Of a stretch of DNA of 64,000 nucleotides, positions 45,517-55,343 are shown in pieces. Position 1 is the stretch's first letter, and every line of letters begins with the position of its first letter. The notes beneath the pieces are model-generated. The model saw only the letters and a list, made by a program, of their open reading frames with translations, was not told the origin of the DNA and searched no databases. The DNA is from Oscillatoriales cyanobacterium USR001. GTDB taxonomy: Bacteria > Cyanobacteriota > Cyanobacteriia > Cyanobacteriales > Microcoleaceae. Position numbers and translations under genes: made by a program. The stretch is taken from contig MBRE01000055.1 of NCBI GenBank assembly GCA_001698425.1, forward strand, positions 1,005 through 65,004, given 5' to 3'.

Positions 45517-47505
45517 TTACAATGCTCTTTCAGTCAATTTGGTTAAAACCTGATTCGATCGCTCCACAAAATTATTCATTCCATCAGCATCAAACCCTTT
45601 TTGAGCCATCAAAGCTAAGTCATAAACATGATGACAAATCATGTTCGCCAATTCGCGAGAAGGAGACTCGCCACCGCCTTGAATAATCGCACCTTGACTC
45701 AAATTAGCTAGATTTTGAATCAACGGGTGAGCCGTATTTACTACTAAGATATGTTCGTCAGGAAAACTAGCCGATTGCTGTTGCAATAACGCTGTCATAT
45801 CCCGCAAACGCCGCATCGCTTCTGGTAATAACACAATCGCTGGGGGCGTACCCTGGGGATCGTCAGATTTCAAAGCTTCAGTGCGAATATTAACACTTGG
45901 TTTGCCGATCGCTTTCTCGAACAATTCTTTAATTTGTTCGCTGCGAGTTTTATTAGTAGTAGGATCGACAATTTCCGCAGATTTGTCCTTATCAATTAGC
46001 GTCTCATCAAGTTCTGCATCAACCCGCGAGAATTTCACATCCTTGTATTCTCTTTCTAAGAAACTTACGAAATGAGTATCAATGAAAGAATCCATAAATA
46101 GGACTTCCAAACCTTGACTCTTGTGGAGTTCTATGTAAGTTGCTTGGGATGCCGGTTCAGTGCAGTAAAATACGCGATTTTCATGGCGTTTTTGATTGCG
46201 TTCCAGATACTCCTGAAGGGTAGTATAAGGTTGCAGTGAAGTTGATTTTTCCGACTTTGGCGTGACATCTTGCCATGCGTCTCCTTCTTCACTTTGTACC
46301 TGTACATCTGGTGTTTTACTTTCAGTTTCTTCGGCTTTGGGCTGATAGGTACTGCGATAGATTAAGATATCTTCAACTTGTTTTTTGAATTTGTCATCAT
46401 TGAGACTGCCAAACTTGACAAATGTGCCAATATCTTGCCAGCAACGGATGTATTCATCTTTGTTATCGCGGTAAAGTTCTTTGAGGCGATCGCCTACTTT
46501 CTTGGCAATATAATCAGCAATTCTGCGTACAGTACGATTGCTTTGTAAGGAACTACGAGAGACATTCAGAGGAATATCTGTGCTATCAATTACCCCTCGC
46601 AATGGCATCAAAAATTTAGGGATAATTTCTTCACAGTGATCGCTAACAAAGACTTGATTGCAGAATAGCTTGATGTTACCTTGAGTCACATCAACATCGG
46701 GTCGCAATTTTGGGAAATACAAAATCCCATTGACAATAAAAGGATAGTCTGTATTGAGATGTACCCACAATAGCGGCTCTTCTTGGAAGGGATAAAGGTA
46801 GCGGTAAAGTTCTAAATAATCTTCTTTGGTGAGATTGCTAGGAGATTCTCGCCACGCGGCTTTCTGCTTGTTAATTACTTCTCCATCCAGTTTAATTGGT
46901 ACTGGCATGAAGTCGCAATATGTTTTAATTAGTTGCTTAACGCGGCTGGTTTCTAAATACTCTTCTTCTTCGTCTTGGAGGGTGAGAGTAATAGTTGTTC
47001 CGTATTCTGTGCGGTCAGAATCTGTCAATTCAAAGGCGGGGGAACCGTCGCATGACCAGTGGACTGCTTGGGAACCTTCTTTATAGGAAAGAGTTTCAAT
47101 TTCTACTTGTTTAGCAACCATGAAGGAAGAGTAGAAACCGAGTCCAAAGTGACCGATAATCGCATCATTTCCGTCGCCTTTGTATTTTTGGATAAATTCT
47201 TCGGCACTGGAAAATGCTACTTGATTGATGTATTTTTTGACTTCATCGGCGGTCATGCCAATGCCATTATCGGAGACGGAAAGAGTCTTTTTTTCTTTAT
47301 CAATTGCGAGGTTAATTTCTGGTTCGCGCAGATCCCCGGTAAATTCACCGGAACGGGAAATCATTTTTAATTTCGCGATCGCATCAACGGCGTTTGATAC
47401 CAATTCCCGCAAGAAGATTTCGTGATCGGTGTAGAGAGACTTCTTGATAATTGGGAAAATATTCTCGGTATGGATTGTAATTGTTCCTTGTTCTAAGACT
47501 GTCAT
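45517..47505 (-). CDS. htpG: Molecular chaperone HtpG (Hsp90)
   Basis: ATP-dependent chaperone. The N-terminal GHKL ATPase motifs are clear: ELVSNAVDAI (Glu/Asn), DNGIGM, IGHFGLGFYSSFMVA, and GTTITL. The middle domain (LLWVHLNTDYPFIVNGILYFP, GVIDSTDIPLNVSRSSLQ) and the dimerisation domain follow. 662 aa is normal for bacterial HtpG. In cyanobacteria it supports heat and light stress tolerance and phycobilisome assembly. It is convergent with cas2. Confidence 0.96.
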   Translation of the reverse strand: MTVLEQGTITIHTENIFPIIKKSLYTDHEIFLRELVSNAVDAIAKLKMISRSGEFTGDLREPEINLAIDKEKKTLSVSDNGIGMTADEVKKYINQVAFSSAEEFIQKYKGDGNDAIIGHFGLGFYSSFMVAKQVEIETLSYKEGSQAVHWSCDGSPAFELTDSDRTEYGTTITLTLQDEEEEYLETSRVKQLIKTYCDFMPVPIKLDGEVINKQKAAWRESPSNLTKEDYLELYRYLYPFQEEPLLWVHLNTDYPFIVNGILYFPKLRPDVDVTQGNIKLFCNQVFVSDHCEEIIPKFLMPLRGVIDSTDIPLNVSRSSLQSNRTVRRIADYIAKKVGDRLKELYRDNKDEYIRCWQDIGTFVKFGSLNDDKFKKQVEDILIYRSTYQPKAEETESKTPDVQVQSEEGDAWQDVTPKSEKSTSLQPYTTLQEYLERNQKRHENRVFYCTEPASQATYIELHKSQGLEVLFMDSFIDTHFVSFLEREYKDVKFSRVDAELDETLIDKDKSAEIVDPTTNKTRSEQIKELFEKAIGKPSVNIRTEALKSDDPQGTPPAIVLLPEAMRRLRDMTALLQQQSASFPDEHILVVNTAHPLIQNLANLSQGAIIQGGGESPSRELANMICHHVYDLALMAQKGFDADGMNNFVERSNQVLTKLTERAL

Positions 47506-47920
47506 AGTTTAAATTTAAGTAATTGTGAGGAATGAGTGTTTACGGTTAGCAAGGGAGGCGATCGCGGATTTTCCGGTGACACCCCGTAGCTAACTCTAGC
47601 TCTTTAATGATTTTGTGCGATCGTGCCGCTTTTTCGCCAAGGGATTACCCTAATAGGATGATTCGGTTTACCCTACTTTTTAGCAATGTGGGAATTGGAA
47701 TTGAGAATACTTCCTTGGCAAACCCGCCAACAGCTTTCTCTCCCAAGGATTCAGCGAATTTTACTGAAAGCGATCGCCACTACTGTATTGATTTTTGTCC
47801 AGCTACTTAGCCAACTTCCACTCGATCGGATAAAATTAGTCTTAGGAAAAAACGCCAAACCATCCACCCAAATAAAATTAAAGACTCATCAATCACTAAC
47901 CACCAACAACTAACAATTTT
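47506..47920. other. Gap between htpG and SH3 gene with one doubtful small frame
   Basis: A 76-codon frame at 47686-47913 (MWELELRILPWQTRQQL, hydrophobic ATTVLIFVQLL in the middle) has no recognised family and its 3' end is built of CACTAACCACCAACAAC-type filler. It may be a small membrane protein or nothing. Confidence 0.3.
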
Positions 47921-48376
47921 ATGAGCTTATCAGGCATATTTAACTTTATCGTTGGATTTCTATTAGCGCTCGTACTTCTATCAGGTGCCAGCGTAGCCGC
48001 AGCACTTTATTTTGCTGCCAAACTTACAGCCTTACCTGAAAGACCCACATTCCCAAATGATGCTCCAACTTCTCAAACTATTAGTAAAAAGCCTCAAACA
48101 ATCGTTAATTCTAGTCCCAAATCTACCCCTAGTGAATCCCCAACTCCCAAACCATTAGAACCCGGCGCTTATCGAGCAATTGTTACACAACCAGTTGGCT
48201 TGATTCTGCGAGATAGTCCGACACGAGAATCGAACCGAATTGGCGGTGTTGCTTACAAAGAAAAAGTGATAGTTTTAGAAGATACCCCTGATAAAGAGTG
48301 GCAGCGAGTCCGGCTTGAAGATGGCGATCGCGAAGGTTGGGTAAAAGGCGGCAATACTGAGAAAACAGACGATTAG
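47921..48376 (+). CDS. Membrane-anchored SH3-domain protein, 151 aa
   Basis: One N-terminal membrane helix (FIVGFLLALVLLSGASVAAALYFAAKL), a Ser/Pro/Thr-rich linker, then a bacterial SH3 domain (QPVGLILRDSPTRESNRIGGVAYKEKVIVLEDTPDKEWQRVRLEDGDREGWV). SH3b domains bind cell-wall peptides; the protein probably faces the periplasm. Plus strand, with a 415-base gap upstream. Family firm, role inferred. Confidence 0.85.
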   Translation: MSLSGIFNFIVGFLLALVLLSGASVAAALYFAAKLTALPERPTFPNDAPTSQTISKKPQTIVNSSPKSTPSESPTPKPLEPGAYRAIVTQPVGLILRDSPTRESNRIGGVAYKEKVIVLEDTPDKEWQRVRLEDGDREGWVKGGNTEKTDD

Positions 48377-48526
48377 TACATTTCATAGAGGCAAATATGT
48401 TAAGAAAGTTAGATAAAGTTAAAGCTTAATTGCAATATCTTGCCAATAACTACCGCAGTCCCAATCTAGGTGATAGGTTTGATCCCAGTCAATCAATTGA
48501 TAAAAAACCTATCCCGGATTAAAAAT

Positions 48527-48703
48527 ATGTACCACAAGCGTTCTAAAGAAGACTTGCTGAAAGCTGGTGTCACTGCTGCATTAGGAGCCGGTATTGTCAC
48601 CTCTTTTGCTGTAAGTCAAGGTCAACACCCACTCATTGCTTTGGGAATTACAGTGTTTGCGGCGGTAGCGGCGGTGATTTGCGATCGCTTTGGCTTGATT
48701 TAA
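48527..48703 (+). CDS. Small conserved hypothetical membrane protein, 58 aa
   Basis: The ATG at 48527 gives MYHKRSKEDLLKAGVTAALGAGIVTSF, and a hydrophobic C-terminal part (HPLIALGITVFAAVAAVICDRFGLI). The frame upstream to 48470 lacks coding character. Small glycine-rich membrane proteins of this form recur in cyanobacteria; function unknown. Confidence 0.65.
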   Translation: MYHKRSKEDLLKAGVTAALGAGIVTSFAVSQGQHPLIALGITVFAAVAAVICDRFGLI

Positions 48704-48721
48704 ACTTTCCCACCTATTGTA

Positions 48722-48779
48722 GAGTGCGTCAGACGAAGTTTTACAATGACTATCAAGGGTTTCAGCTTCTGACGCACCC
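48722..48779. repeat. Hairpin GTGCGTCAGA.../...TCTGACGCAC
   Basis: GTGCGTCAGACGAAG at 48724 pairs with CTTCTGACGCAC ending near 48778. It directly follows the 58-aa gene and could serve as its terminator or be a dispersed repeat. The rest of 48704-49100 contains direct TTGACAACTTGACAACTT near 48998 but no gene. Confidence 0.5.
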
Positions 48780-49100
48780 AATAATTTTAATATAACTTTA
48801 CAGTATAGATAACGTTCTTTATTTTAGTATTAATTATTGTTAATTTTTTTAAATTTTCTCTAATTTTGCCTAAGATAGTCAGTCTAAATTATGCTCTCAG
48901 ACCCTAAATATGAGGGAATTAAGACGCGATCGCGTAGAGAAAGGTGATTTTCGATCGAAAACTAGAAATAATAGCTACCAGGACGATCGCGGCTCTTGAC
49001 AACTTGACAACTTGGTAGTCCTGTTTACAGCCGATGGGGATCGCCAAATGCTAACTTAGATATATTACAATTTGCGATCACCCCAAGCTCCTCAGTAGTT

Positions 49101-49487
49101 ATGGCCCAAATTCTCGATCCCCTACCTTCTAATAGCTCTGGTAAAATTCTCTGCTGCTATGTGAATGCTACCAGTCAAATCCAAATAGCTCGGATCACGA
49201 ATATTCCCAATTGGTACTTCGAGCGAGTGGTATTTCCAGGTCAACGTTTAGTATTTGAAGCAATACCTCCAGCGCTAATGGAGATTCATACAGGAATGAT
49301 GGCAAGTGCTATTTTATCTGATAGAATCCCCTGCGATCGCTTGCAAATTAATGAAGGCCCATACTCCACCATTAACCCTTTAACTGCGTCACAAAAAACA
49401 AATAGCAACACTCAAAGAAACACCCGCCCTAAAACTAGAGAAATCCCAGAAACTTTACCCATACCAGCTTTAACATTAATTGACTAA
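49101..49487 (+). CDS. DUF1830-domain protein, 128 aa
   Basis: MAQILDPLPSNSSGKILCCYVNATSQIQIARITNIPNWYFERVVFPGQRLVFEAIPPALMEIHTGMMASAILSDRIPCDRLQI matches DUF1830, a cyanobacteria-specific family with a conserved CCYVN motif. Function unknown; no signal peptide or membrane helix. It stands alone. The C-terminal third is Asn/Thr-rich and likely disordered. Confidence 0.88.
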   Translation: MAQILDPLPSNSSGKILCCYVNATSQIQIARITNIPNWYFERVVFPGQRLVFEAIPPALMEIHTGMMASAILSDRIPCDRLQINEGPYSTINPLTASQKTNSNTQRNTRPKTREIPETLPIPALTLID

Positions 49488-49563
49488 GGTTAATTTCAGT
49501 TTCTGCGTGGGATAAAAGTATCAATAAAAACTTTTCAGATTTTTGTGAATTTTCTATATTATT

Positions 49564-49689
49564 CCCTCCCCTTTACTAAGGGGAGGTTTCAGGTGGGCTG
49601 GTATTACTCCCTCCCCTTACTAAGGGGAGGGTTGGGGTGGGGTGGTATTACTCCCTCCCCTTGACTAAGGGGAGGGTTGGGGTGGGGTG
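49564..49689. repeat. Three tandem CCCTCCCC...GGGGAGGG hairpins
   Basis: Each copy is CCCTCCCCTT(G)ACTAAGGGGAGG followed by GTTGGGGTGGGG and a TATTACTC link, about 49 bases per unit. It is a tandem of the dispersed hairpin type seen at the window start, lying between DUF1830 and the CAP gene. Confidence 0.85.
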
Positions 49690-49775
49690 AAAAATTAACT
49701 ACTCATTTAGGATTGCTATAGCGCTGACATTGCCATTACCTTTTTTGTGGGTAAGATTTCCTTTTAGTGCGATAA

Positions 49776-50297
49776 TTATTTTTGAATAAAAATCTGAGTA
49801 AAATAGTATTCCCCTTTAGGATTTTTAGCAATACCAATACCAGTTAAATTATAGTCTCCTTCCATATTTTTACGATGGCCAGGGCTCTTAATCCAACCTT
49901 CAACAGCATTGCGATCGGGATCGCTAAAACCCAAATTATAAGCAACATTCTCCGCCGCGCTTCGATAAGTAATTGACTTCCCAATTATATCTACTCGCTG
50001 CTGAAATCCATTATGACTAAAAGGTACTTTCCCATTAGCCATATTTTGACTGTGAATCCTCGCTTGTTCAATAATACTCGAATTAAGAGTTAAAGGAGGC
50101 AAATTGCGAGAGGCGCGGTATTTATTCACCCTTTCGTGAACAGACTTTTCTAAATCGGTAAGGTTTAACATTTTAGAGTTAGTTGTAGCCATAGACTTTT
50201 CGGCGACAGGCGATATTCGATCGGCAAGTTTTTCAACATTGCAACTACTAACAAATAATAACACGCCCAAAGTCATTTTACAGCATATTTTTTGCAT
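49776..50297 (-). CDS. CAP-domain (SCP/PR1) lipoprotein, 173 aa
   Basis: N-terminal lipoprotein signal with lipobox VSSC (residues ~16-19). The CAP domain follows: VHERVNKYRASRNLPPLTLN, IIEQARIHSQNMANGKVPFSHNG (active-type His), AAENVAYN and VEGWIKSPGHRKNMEGDYNLTGIGIAKNPKGEYYFTQIF. Role likely at the cell envelope; substrate unknown. Convergent neighbours none; it lies downstream of trpB on the same strand after a hairpin. Confidence 0.9.
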   Translation of the reverse strand: MQKICCKMTLGVLLFVSSCNVEKLADRISPVAEKSMATTNSKMLNLTDLEKSVHERVNKYRASRNLPPLTLNSSIIEQARIHSQNMANGKVPFSHNGFQQRVDIIGKSITYRSAAENVAYNLGFSDPDRNAVEGWIKSPGHRKNMEGDYNLTGIGIAKNPKGEYYFTQIFIQK

Positions 50298-50320
50298 AAG
50301 TAATGAGTTATGTAATTGGA

Positions 50321-50369
50321 ACAGGAATTACGCAAGCATATATATATAGCGTGCTTGCGTAACTCCTGT
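50321..50369. terminator. 18-bp-arm hairpin after trpB
   Basis: ACAGGAATTACGCAAGCA (50321) pairs with 50352-50369 with one mismatch and a 13-base AT-rich loop. It touches the trpB stop codon and precedes the CAP gene, so it probably ends the trpB transcript. The ACGCAAGCA arms are a motif common in cyanobacterial repeats. Confidence 0.6.
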
Positions 50370-51604
50370 TAGTGTAGCATTTTTGCCACAGTTTGAACGT
50401 CTTTATCACCGCGTCCAGAACAGTTAATCACAATGCGAGGACTACCGCTTAATTGAGGACATAAAGTTTCTAAATAAGCGATCGCATGAGCGGTTTCTAA
50501 AGCTGGAATAATCCCTTCCAATTGAGAAAGTCGTCGAAATGCTGCCAAAGCTTCCGCATCAGTTACACTGTAATATTCTGCCCTCCCAATATCCTTTAAA
50601 AAGCTGTGCTCCGGCCCCACACCAGGATAATCTAAACCGGCACTAATTGAATAAGGTTCAATCACTTGCCCCTCATCATCTTGTAATAAATAACTCATCG
50701 CCCCGTGCAAAACTCCGATTTTTCCTTTTGTTAAAGTCGCCGCGTGTTTGTCAGTATCTACACCTTCACCGGCCGCCTCAACGCCAATTAAGCGAATTTT
50801 CTCTTCATTTACAAATTCATGGAATAGTCCCATTGCATTAGAACCACCGCCCACGCAAGCTAATAAAATATCAGGTAAACCGCCCCATTTTTCTAAACAT
50901 TGAGAACGAGTTTCTTGACCAATAATTGCGTGAAAATCTCGCACCATCATCGGATAGGGATGCGGCCCAGCAACGGAACCGAGAATATAATGAGTTGTTT
51001 CTACATTCGTTACCCAGTCACGAATTGCTTCAGAAGTTGCATCTTTAAGAGTTCCCGTACCCTCCTTCACCGGACGAACTTCAGCCCCCATTAATCGCAT
51101 TCTAAATACATTTAAAGCTTGACGTTCCATGTCGTGAACGCCCATATAAACGACACATTCCAAACCGAAACGAGCGCATACAGTAGCAGTAGCGACACCA
51201 TGTTGACCGGCTCCTGTTTCGGCGATAACTCGTTTTTTACCCATTCTTTTTGCTAATAAAGCTTGAGCCAAGGCATTATTAATTTTGTGAGCGCCAGTGT
51301 GGTTTAAATCTTCTCGTTTGAGATAAATTTGTGGGCCGATGCTCTCAGGTTTAGCATAGTAAGTAGTTAGACGTTCTGCAAAATACAAAGGACTGGGGCG
51401 ACCGACATAATCCTTTAGTAATTGTTGTAATTCCTGTTGAAAATTAGGCTCATTTTTGTATTGATGAAAAGCTGCTTCTAACTCAAAGAGGGCAGGCATG
51501 AGGGTTTCTGGGACATATTTGCCGCCAAATTTGCCAAACCGTCCAAGGGAGTCAGGGCGTTGTACTGATGTTTCAAAAATAGGTCGTAGGGGAGTTGTGG
51601 TCAC
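50369..51604 (-). CDS. trpB: Tryptophan synthase beta chain
   Basis: Condenses indole with serine to give tryptophan, with PLP. The PLP Lys is in [14 protein letters not shown] near residue 100, followed by [14 protein letters not shown], the glycine-rich [13 protein letters not shown] and the C-terminal [12 protein letters not shown]. The start [39 protein letters not shown] is the conserved one. 411 aa is normal. trpA is not adjacent, as is common in cyanobacteria. Confidence 0.96.
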   Translation of the reverse strand: MTTTPLRPIFETSVQRPDSLGRFGKFGGKYVPETLMPALFELEAAFHQYKNEPNFQQELQQLLKDYVGRPSPLYFAERLTTYYAKPESIGPQIYLKREDLNHTGAHKINNALAQALLAKRMGKKRVIAETGAGQHGVATATVCARFGLECVVYMGVHDMERQALNVFRMRLMGAEVRPVKEGTGTLKDATSEAIRDWVTNVETTHYILGSVAGPHPYPMMVRDFHAIIGQETRSQCLEKWGGLPDILLACVGGGSNAMGLFHEFVNEEKIRLIGVEAAGEGVDTDKHAATLTKGKIGVLHGAMSYLLQDDEGQVIEPYSISAGLDYPGVGPEHSFLKDIGRAEYYSVTDAEALAAFRRLSQLEGIIPALETAHAIAYLETLCPQLSGSPRIVINCSGRGDKDVQTVAKMLH

Positions 51605-51716
51605 GGACTTTAAAAGATAATTGGATAAATTTTATTTTAATATAAGAGTGGTGCGATCGCCTAAATATTTGTTAAGCTAAACTAAAGACAATCAAGCAGA
51701 GTGTAACTTAACCCTG

Positions 51717-53348
51717 ATGTCCCTCACCGAAAAAATTCTCTCTCAACTCCCTGGAGATGCGCTGAATAACTTGCGAAAAGCCGATCGCATTTGGCAAACT
51801 CTCCGACAAGATACCTCATCTATTCCCGAAGTTATTAAACACAATTCTGAACTGATCGAAATGATCGATTTTGATGTGATTATCTGTGGCGGAACATTAG
51901 GAATTTTAATCGGTACAGCTTTAGTAATGCGCGGTTGGCGAGTTGCTTTACTGGAACGCGGAACACTGCGGGGACGACAACAAGAATGGAATATTTCTCG
52001 TAAAGAATTAGACATATTTATCGAACTAAATTTACTTTCATTAGCAGAATTAGTAAATGCGATCGCCACCGAATACAACCCCGCCCGCATCAGCTTTCCC
52101 AACACTCCCGACATCTGGGTGAGGGACGTACTTAACATCGGCATCGATCCAGTTTATCTCCTCGAAACCCTCAAAATAAAATTCCTTCAAGCCGGAGGCA
52201 AACTATTTGAAAATACACCCTTTAAATCCGCAACAATTCACCCTAACGGCATTGAGATATTGGCAGAAATAGGTTTCCTAGAAACCGGTGAAAATACAGA
52301 CAAATCAAAATCATTTAAAACCAGATTATTATTAGACGTAATGGGGCATTTTTCCCCCATAGTTCAACAGGCAAGACAAGGGCAAAAACCCGATGCAGTC
52401 TGCCTAGTAGTCGGTAGTTGCGCTCAAGGATTTTCCAAAAACGACACAGGAGATTTATTTGCATCCTTCACACCAATGCAAAACCAATGTCAATATTTTT
52501 GGGAAGCATTTCCAGCGCGAGATGGCCGCACAACCTACTTATTTACCTACATAGATGCCCACCCAGAAAGATTTAGCTTAGAAACATTATTTGAAGAATA
52601 CTTGCGATTATTACCAGAATATCAAAACGTCGAACTTAACCAGTTAAAATTCGTTAGATCGCTTTATGGATTCTTCCCATGCTATCGCCAAAGTCCCCTA
52701 AAAATGCCTTGGCATCGGATTCTCCCAGTTGGAGATAGTAGCGGTAGTCAATCTCCCCTTAGTTTCGGTGGTTTTGGTGCAATGGTGCGTCATCTCAAGC
52801 GCTTAACTCAAGGAATTGACGAAGCTTTAACTAATGATATTCTCAGCCAAAATGCGTTAACAATCCTGCAACCTTATCAGCCAAGTTTGTCAGTTACTTG
52901 GCTATTTCAACGCTCCATGAGTGCGGCAATTAATCAAAAAATTAATGAAAATCAAATCAATCAATTGTTAGCCGCAGTGTTTCACGAAATGGCACAATTA
53001 GGAGAACCCGTACTCAAACCATTTCTGCAAGATATCGTCCAGTTTTCTGCCTTATCTAAAACTCTATTTAAAACTGCGATCGCACATCCTAAATTAGTAA
53101 TTAAAATTATTCCTCAAGTCGGAGCAAAAAACCTATTCGATTGGATGATTCATTATATAAACTTGGGAATTTATACAGGTTTATATCCCTTGGGGCAAGC
53201 AGTAAAACCTGGGGTAAAAAATTTATCACCATTGCTACAATATTATTACCATCGCTGGCTTGAATCGCTACAATACGGTGCAGGAAAAGATTACGAAGAT
53301 CCCTCTATCCCCTCATTGGTGTCTCCATCGAGGGTACAATCCCCCTAA
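51717..53348 (+). CDS. FAD-dependent oxidoreductase (flavin dehydrogenase-like), 543 aa
   Basis: A Rossmann FAD-binding site lies at residues ~52-80 (FDVIICGGTLGILIGTALVMRGWRVALLERG). SPLSFGGFGAMVRHLKRLTQGIDEAL near residue 345 is the second FAD-binding region typical of geranylgeranyl-reductase and flavin-dependent halogenase/dehydrogenase relatives. PVGDSSGSQSPLSF binds the flavin. The C-terminal part is helical. The substrate is unknown. It is divergent from trpB, with a 112-base gap. The following 270 bases (53349-53618) hold no recognised gene. Confidence 0.8.
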   Translation: MSLTEKILSQLPGDALNNLRKADRIWQTLRQDTSSIPEVIKHNSELIEMIDFDVIICGGTLGILIGTALVMRGWRVALLERGTLRGRQQEWNISRKELDIFIELNLLSLAELVNAIATEYNPARISFPNTPDIWVRDVLNIGIDPVYLLETLKIKFLQAGGKLFENTPFKSATIHPNGIEILAEIGFLETGENTDKSKSFKTRLLLDVMGHFSPIVQQARQGQKPDAVCLVVGSCAQGFSKNDTGDLFASFTPMQNQCQYFWEAFPARDGRTTYLFTYIDAHPERFSLETLFEEYLRLLPEYQNVELNQLKFVRSLYGFFPCYRQSPLKMPWHRILPVGDSSGSQSPLSFGGFGAMVRHLKRLTQGIDEALTNDILSQNALTILQPYQPSLSVTWLFQRSMSAAINQKINENQINQLLAAVFHEMAQLGEPVLKPFLQDIVQFSALSKTLFKTAIAHPKLVIKIIPQVGAKNLFDWMIHYINLGIYTGLYPLGQAVKPGVKNLSPLLQYYYHRWLESLQYGAGKDYEDPSIPSLVSPSRVQSP

Positions 53349-53618
53349 ATTGACAGAATCTAGTGTTATCATAGAGTTGAGCCTTTTTCAACCTTCGTTG
53401 ATGCGGGTAATCAAAAACAGGGTGCATCGATCAAAAAGCTTTACAGTTGCCCCCATCAGGCAACCCCGATAATGCTATTGATGCAAAACAAGTTCCCTCC
53501 GGTACTTGATAGACAATCTCAGCCTTAAACTAGGAGCGATCCCCACCAGCAATTTGAGGCGCGAGATCCCGCACTCGATGTCATAGCAAAAAGCGGTTAG
53601 CCTTGGGAGGAATTAAAA

Positions 53619-55343
53619 TTGACTAATCTGACAAATATCAGAAAAAAAATCAGTAAAAACTGGAGTAAACATAGTATTACCCGTAAGTTTAGATTAGCTT
53701 CTAGCGCTCAATTACTATTAATTGCCACAGTTGCTCTAACTGGTTTTATTGCCCTAGAAGTTGTCCGTAACAAAACCGAATCGGCGATGGTGACAAGCGT
53801 TAAAATCCAGCGATTGGTATTTGAAATGAATAAAACTTTAGCAAAAGCACGTCGTCAAGAAACAGATTTCTTTAGCCAATGGTCAATAATTGGCTTTGAA
53901 AAAGCACGGGAAGATTACGTGCAAAACCACGACGAACAAATTTTAAAAGTCTTGCAAATTCGCGATGAATTGCAAAAATTACTCAGTAGCGAAAACGTTA
54001 GCGATCGACTGCGCCACAGCAATCCTGAATTAGTAGAATATGAAGAAAAAGTTAGACATTATAGCGATAGCTTTCGACAAGCAGTAGGATTAGTAGGAAT
54101 ATTAGGAGAAGATCAAACAGGCGTACTAGCAAGAGCCGATCGCAAATCTGAATTACTGCTTCACATCCTTCAAATAGCTGACGAACCAGAATTAATTGTT
54201 TTGTACAATCAAATGCAAACCTTAGAAAAGGAATATCTTCTCAAGCGTTCTGAACCAGAAAAACAATCGCTTGCCAAAGCAGTCGTTGCACTGCGGGAGG
54301 CCATTAGCAATTCCCAAAAACTAGATATCTCACAGAAATCACAAGCGCAACGCTATCTTGGCGGTTATGAATTAGAATCAAAAGAACTGACAATTTTGGA
54401 TAAAGACATTCACAAAATTAGCAATTCTTTTGACGAGCAAACCACTAATGTTTCCAACAAATTACTAACTGTAGCCACAGAGGAAGTAGAACGAGCACGC
54501 CATCACATTAATTTAACAAGTATGGGCGCAGCCGTGTTGTTAGGAGCCTCCGCAGTAGCAACAGTAATATTAGCTCTAGCGATTAGAAATGCCTTTCAAT
54601 CTGCCTTAGAACAATTAGAAATTGAGCAGGAAAAATCAGAAAGATTGTTACTAAATGTCTTACCAAAACCCATTGCCGATCGCCTCAAATACGAACCCGG
54701 AACTATTGCTGATAGCTTTGATAATGTCACCGTACTCTTTGCCGATATCGCCAATTTTACTAAACTTTCTTCCCGGATTTCAGCCACAGAATTAGTTAAA
54801 TTACTTAATGAAATATTCTCTTCCTTTGACTGGTTAGCAATGCAGCACGGATTGGAGAAAATTAAAACTATTGGCGACGCTTACATGGTAGTCGGTGGAC
54901 TTCCCAATCCTCGCCAAGATCACGCCGAAGCAATTGCAGAAATGGCCCTAGATATGCAGCAGGCAATAATTCGTTTTAACGAAAAATATAATGACACGCT
55001 TAGTATTCGGATTGGCATCAATACAGGATCGGTAGTTGCTGGAGTAATTGGCACTAAAAAGTTTATTTATGATTTGTGGGGTGACACCGTAAATATCGCC
55101 AGTCGGATGGAATCTCATGGTATTATAGGAGGTATTCAGGTGACAGAAGCGACCTACCAACACTTGCGAGATAAATACTGGCTAGAAAAACGCGGTTTAA
55201 TTGAAGTTAAAGGCAAAGGCGAAATGATGACTTATCTGCTGAAAAGCAAAATCAGCGATCGACATTCTACAGAAAATCAGCATGGTGCAAAAACTAATTT
55301 TTCTGAAGATTATACACGAATTGAAAAATCAGCATATCTATGA
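53619..55343 (+). CDS. Membrane class III adenylate cyclase, 574 aa
   Basis: Makes cAMP. TTG start at 53619 after GGGAGG. Two membrane helices (near 26-48 and 292-314) flank an extracytoplasmic helical sensor domain of about 240 residues. A short helical linker leads to the cyclase domain (~365-550): TVLFADIANFT (metal Asp), EKIKTIGDAYMVVGG (Lys and second Asp), GINTGSVVAGVIG, and LWGDTVNIASRM. The Lys and Asp at the substrate positions favour ATP over GTP. Its stop overlaps the start of the next gene (ATGA). Confidence 0.9.
   Translation: MTNLTNIRKKISKNWSKHSITRKFRLASSAQLLLIATVALTGFIALEVVRNKTESAMVTSVKIQRLVFEMNKTLAKARRQETDFFSQWSIIGFEKAREDYVQNHDEQILKVLQIRDELQKLLSSENVSDRLRHSNPELVEYEEKVRHYSDSFRQAVGLVGILGEDQTGVLARADRKSELLLHILQIADEPELIVLYNQMQTLEKEYLLKRSEPEKQSLAKAVVALREAISNSQKLDISQKSQAQRYLGGYELESKELTILDKDIHKISNSFDEQTTNVSNKLLTVATEEVERARHHINLTSMGAAVLLGASAVATVILALAIRNAFQSALEQLEIEQEKSERLLLNVLPKPIADRLKYEPGTIADSFDNVTVLFADIANFTKLSSRISATELVKLLNEIFSSFDWLAMQHGLEKIKTIGDAYMVVGGLPNPRQDHAEAIAEMALDMQQAIIRFNEKYNDTLSIRIGINTGSVVAGVIGTKKFIYDLWGDTVNIASRMESHGIIGGIQVTEATYQHLRDKYWLEKRGLIEVKGKGEMMTYLLKSKISDRHSTENQHGAKTNFSEDYTRIEKSAYL

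Noticed and set aside
47607-47810. 67-aa frame between htpG and the SH3 gene
   Set aside because: Overlaps another small frame and has no recognised family.
53349-53618. Possible structured leader RNA before the adenylate cyclase gene
   Set aside because: I could not match it to a known riboswitch; several short GC-rich runs only.
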